In this document: in pieces, positions 35,815 to 37,978 of the stretch
How positions within the stretch are numbered: position 1 is the stretch's first letter
How the letters are laid out: each line of letters opens with the position of its first letter
Origin: Verrucomicrobia subdivision 6 bacterium
Lineage (GTDB): Bacteria; Verrucomicrobiota; Verrucomicrobiia; Methylacidiphilales; Verrucolacustridaceae
NCBI GenBank assembly: GCA_945873585.1
Contig: CAMCDO010000003.1
Coordinates: 1-37,978, forward strand
Direction: 5' to 3'
DNA: 37,978 nt
Notes under the pieces: model-generated
What the model saw: only the letters and a program-made list of their open reading frames with translations
Database searches by the model: none
Told to the model about the DNA's origin: nothing
Program-made: the position numbers and the translations under genes

Positions 35815-37167
35815 ATATTTGCCGGGGTTGAGAAGGTTGCGGGGGTCGAGGGTGCGTTTGATTTGGGTGTGGAGATGACGGAGTGACGGGGTTGTGGCTA
35901 CTTTCCACCAAGGTTTTTTGGCCAGGCCAATTCCGTGCTCGCCGCTAATGACGCCGCCCATGGCGAGGACTCCTAGGAAAAGTTCGTCGAGAATACGGTG
36001 CATCCTGCGATCGTCTGGCTTGGTTCCAGCAGTAGCCATCAGGTTGACGTGAATGTTGCCGTCCCCCGCATGGCCAAAGCTGGAAATAGGAACTCCGTGC
36101 TTCTTTTGGAGATGCGCGGTTAATCGAAAGAGGTCGACGACTTTGCCTCGTGGTACGGTGACGTCTTCATTCAGTTTAACGAGACCTGTGTCGCGCAAGG
36201 CGTAACTAAAGCCCCTGCGGATCTCCCATATCTTCTCGCAAGCCGCGTTGCCGTGGGCAGTGACAATCTTGGATGAGGAGGAACGAAGAACCTTGGCTGC
36301 GGAGGCAAGGTCGTTTTTCACCGAGGCGAGCTGGCCGTCAAACTCGACGATGAGGATCGAGTTGCAGTTGGGGGTGTTGGGGATGACTTTTCGAGCCGCG
36401 GCGAGGGTAAAGGAGTCGGCAATCTCTAGGGCGCAGGGCAGAAGACCAGAACCGAGAATTTTCTGCACCCCAGCCGCGGCTTTGGCAATGGAGGTGAACT
36501 CTGCCCGTAGAGATGAACGGGTAGAAGGAAGGGGAATGAGACGTAGGGTGGCTTCGGTGACAATCCCAAGCATCCCTTCGGATCCCGTAAAGAGTCCGAT
36601 GAGATCAAATCCTGTGCGATTTTTGTGAGTGCGCCCACCAAGACGAACGGTGGTGCCATCGGTGAGGACGACCTCCAACCCGAGGACATAGTTTCGAGTG
36701 ACTCCGTATTTCAGGCAGCGAGGGCCACCTGCGTTGGTGGCGATGTTTCCGCCTAAAGTGGATTCCTTGAGGCTGGCGGGATCGGGCGGATAGAAGAGCT
36801 TTCGGCGGGTTGCGGTGGAGGCGAGTTTGGCGGTGATAACGCCTGGTTGAACGACGGCAAGGCCATCGGCTGGAGAGATCTGCAAAATTCGATTCATTTT
36901 CACAAGGGAAAGAACAAGACCAGCACGGACGGGAACACAACCGCCGACATAGCCACGGCCTGCGCCGCGCGAGGTGACGGGGATACGGTGGCGGTAGGTG
37001 AAGGCGAGGATTTTGGATACCTCGGCGGTGTTACGGGGAAAGGCTACGGCGGTGGGCAGGGCGGAGGCCACCCATGCGTCGGAGGAGTTGGCTTGGAGGG
37101 TAGCGGGATCGAAGCGGAGAGTGCCTCTGGGCAGAAGCCGGGAAAGGGTTCGGAGATGATTTTTCAT
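35809..37167 (-). CDS. FAD-binding oxidoreductase, GlcD-like (glycolate/D-lactate dehydrogenase family)
   Basis: VAFPRNTAEVSKILAFTYRHRIPVTSRGAGRGYVGG; LGGNIATNAGGPRCLKYGVTRNYVLGLEVVLTDG; FGHAGDGNIHVN; SGEHGIGLAKK. Confidence 0.93.
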   Translation of the reverse strand: MKNHLRTLSRLLPRGTLRFDPATLQANSSDAWVASALPTAVAFPRNTAEVSKILAFTYRHRIPVTSRGAGRGYVGGCVPVRAGLVLSLVKMNRILQISPADGLAVVQPGVITAKLASTATRRKLFYPPDPASLKESTLGGNIATNAGGPRCLKYGVTRNYVLGLEVVLTDGTTVRLGGRTHKNRTGFDLIGLFTGSEGMLGIVTEATLRLIPLPSTRSSLRAEFTSIAKAAAGVQKILGSGLLPCALEIADSFTLAAARKVIPNTPNCNSILIVEFDGQLASVKNDLASAAKVLRSSSSKIVTAHGNAACEKIWEIRRGFSYALRDTGLVKLNEDVTVPRGKVVDLFRLTAHLQKKHGVPISSFGHAGDGNIHVNLMATAGTKPDDRRMHRILDELFLGVLAMGGVISGEHGIGLAKKPWWKVATTPSLRHLHTQIKRTLDPRNLLNPGKYI

Positions 37168-37622
37168 TTCCTGCGACGGTCGGCGAGTACGCGGTTCACT
37201 TCGCGATCGGTCTGGCGTTTGATGAGGTCTTGGCGTCGATCCCGATGGGTTTTACCCGTGCCGAGGCCGACGAGGATTTTAAAACGCCCCCCTTTTAAGT
37301 AGCCCTTGAGAGGAACGAGGGCGCGGCTGCCTTTTTTTTCTATCTGCCCAAGAAAGCGGGCGATTTCCGCTCGGTGAAGGAGGAGTTTCCGAGGGCGTTC
37401 GGTTTCGAGGTTGGCGCGGTTGCCGTGGCTGTAGGGGGCGATGTGGAAGGAGTAGAGCCAAGCTTCGCCGTTTTCGATTTTACCGTAGGCGTGAGCGAGG
37501 TCGCCACCGCCTGCGCGGAGAGATTTAATTTCAGATCCAGTCAGGACGATGCCTGCTTCAATTGATTCTGAGATGGCGTAGTTAAAACCGGCTTTTCGGT
37601 TCTGAATTTCGATCGTTTTCAG
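37164..37622 (-). CDS. smpB: SsrA-binding protein SmpB (CTG start inferred; absent from ORF track)
   Basis: Reverse-strand translation: (L/M)KTIEIQNRKAGFNYAISESIEAGIVLTGSEIKSLRAGGGDLAHAYGKIENGEAWLYSFHIAPYSHGNRANLETERPRKLLLHRAEIARFLGQIEKKGSRALVPLKGYLKGGRFKILVGLGTGKTHRDRRQDLIKRQTDREVNRVLADRRRK, stop TGA at 37166-37164. Confidence 0.93.
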   Translation of the reverse strand: MKTIEIQNRKAGFNYAISESIEAGIVLTGSEIKSLRAGGGDLAHAYGKIENGEAWLYSFHIAPYSHGNRANLETERPRKLLLHRAEIARFLGQIEKKGSRALVPLKGYLKGGRFKILVGLGTGKTHRDRRQDLIKRQTDREVNRVLADRRRK

Positions 37623-37654
37623 GGGGCGTGACCCCGTGGCAAGGGCAGAGGGGG

Positions 37655-37909
37655 TTAGGCGGACTTCTTCGCGCGAGTCTTAGCCAGTTTCTTGGCGGTG
37701 GTCTCGGCAGGGGTTCCAATGACTTCGTAGCTTAGCTTGCCATCGGCAACTTCGTGGAGGGCAACGTCCATAAAGGTCATGCGCGGACTGACAGAAATCA
37801 TGGGGCGATAGCCGAGGCCGAGTTGGCGGACGCGTTTAGAGATCACATTAATTAGGATCTGGGGGCTAGTGACCTTCACAAGGGCACGGTTGACAAGTTC
37901 GCTTCTCAT
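37655..37909 (-). CDS. rpoZ: RNA polymerase omega subunit-like protein
   Basis: 84 aa: ALVKVTSPQILINVISKRVRQLGLGYRP...MDVALHEVADGKLSYEVI fits omega (KRARQL...ALREIxxGK); directly upstream of smpB. Confidence 0.75.
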   Translation of the reverse strand: MRSELVNRALVKVTSPQILINVISKRVRQLGLGYRPMISVSPRMTFMDVALHEVADGKLSYEVIGTPAETTAKKLAKTRAKKSA

Positions 37910-37978
37910 AATGATTTGGGAATGGGTTGCATAATGAGTTGAAGCAGGCAGATTGCAAGAAGAAAACGGAGCGTAGCT

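Overview
This ~38 kb window looks like ordinary bacterial core chromosome. Gene content and protein style suggest Verrucomicrobiota or another PVC bacterium, but that is an inference. I found no phage, transposon, CRISPR or rRNA signal. About 30 protein genes and two tRNAs can be supported. Rightward genes include: a coiled-coil protein coupled to a GAF-GAF-PAS class III nucleotide cyclase, tRNA-Lys, uvrB, TPR-ExbB-ExbD-ExbD, lolC/E-lolD-ilvE-mcsA-pheT, an M20 peptidase, an FAD monooxygenase, tRNA(CAT), and a block of small secreted proteins. Leftward genes include: glpX (partial), an APRT-like protein, a sigma-70 factor, ppdK, rph, folD, a beta-CASP MBL protein, a PpiD/SurA-like protein, efp, kdsD, leuCD, an M29-like peptidase followed by an OvoA-C-like methyltransferase, panE, rpoZ-smpB-glcD, and a BsuPI-domain protein. 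The most interesting points are: (1) a two-gene unit pairing an M29-type metallopeptidase with a free-standing ovothiol-type (OvoA C-terminal-like) methyltransferase, with no OvoA sulfoxide-synthase domain in the window; (2) two conserved genes, that methyltransferase and smpB, with no in-frame ATG/GTG/TTG where the protein should begin and a CTG in the right place, so both are missed or truncated in the ORF track; (3) an APRT-like protein with a degenerate PRPP motif; (4) uvrB starting 11 nt after a tRNA-Lys; (5) EF-P with Asn at the usual Lys tip position. All homology calls come from recognising motifs by eye; no searches were run.
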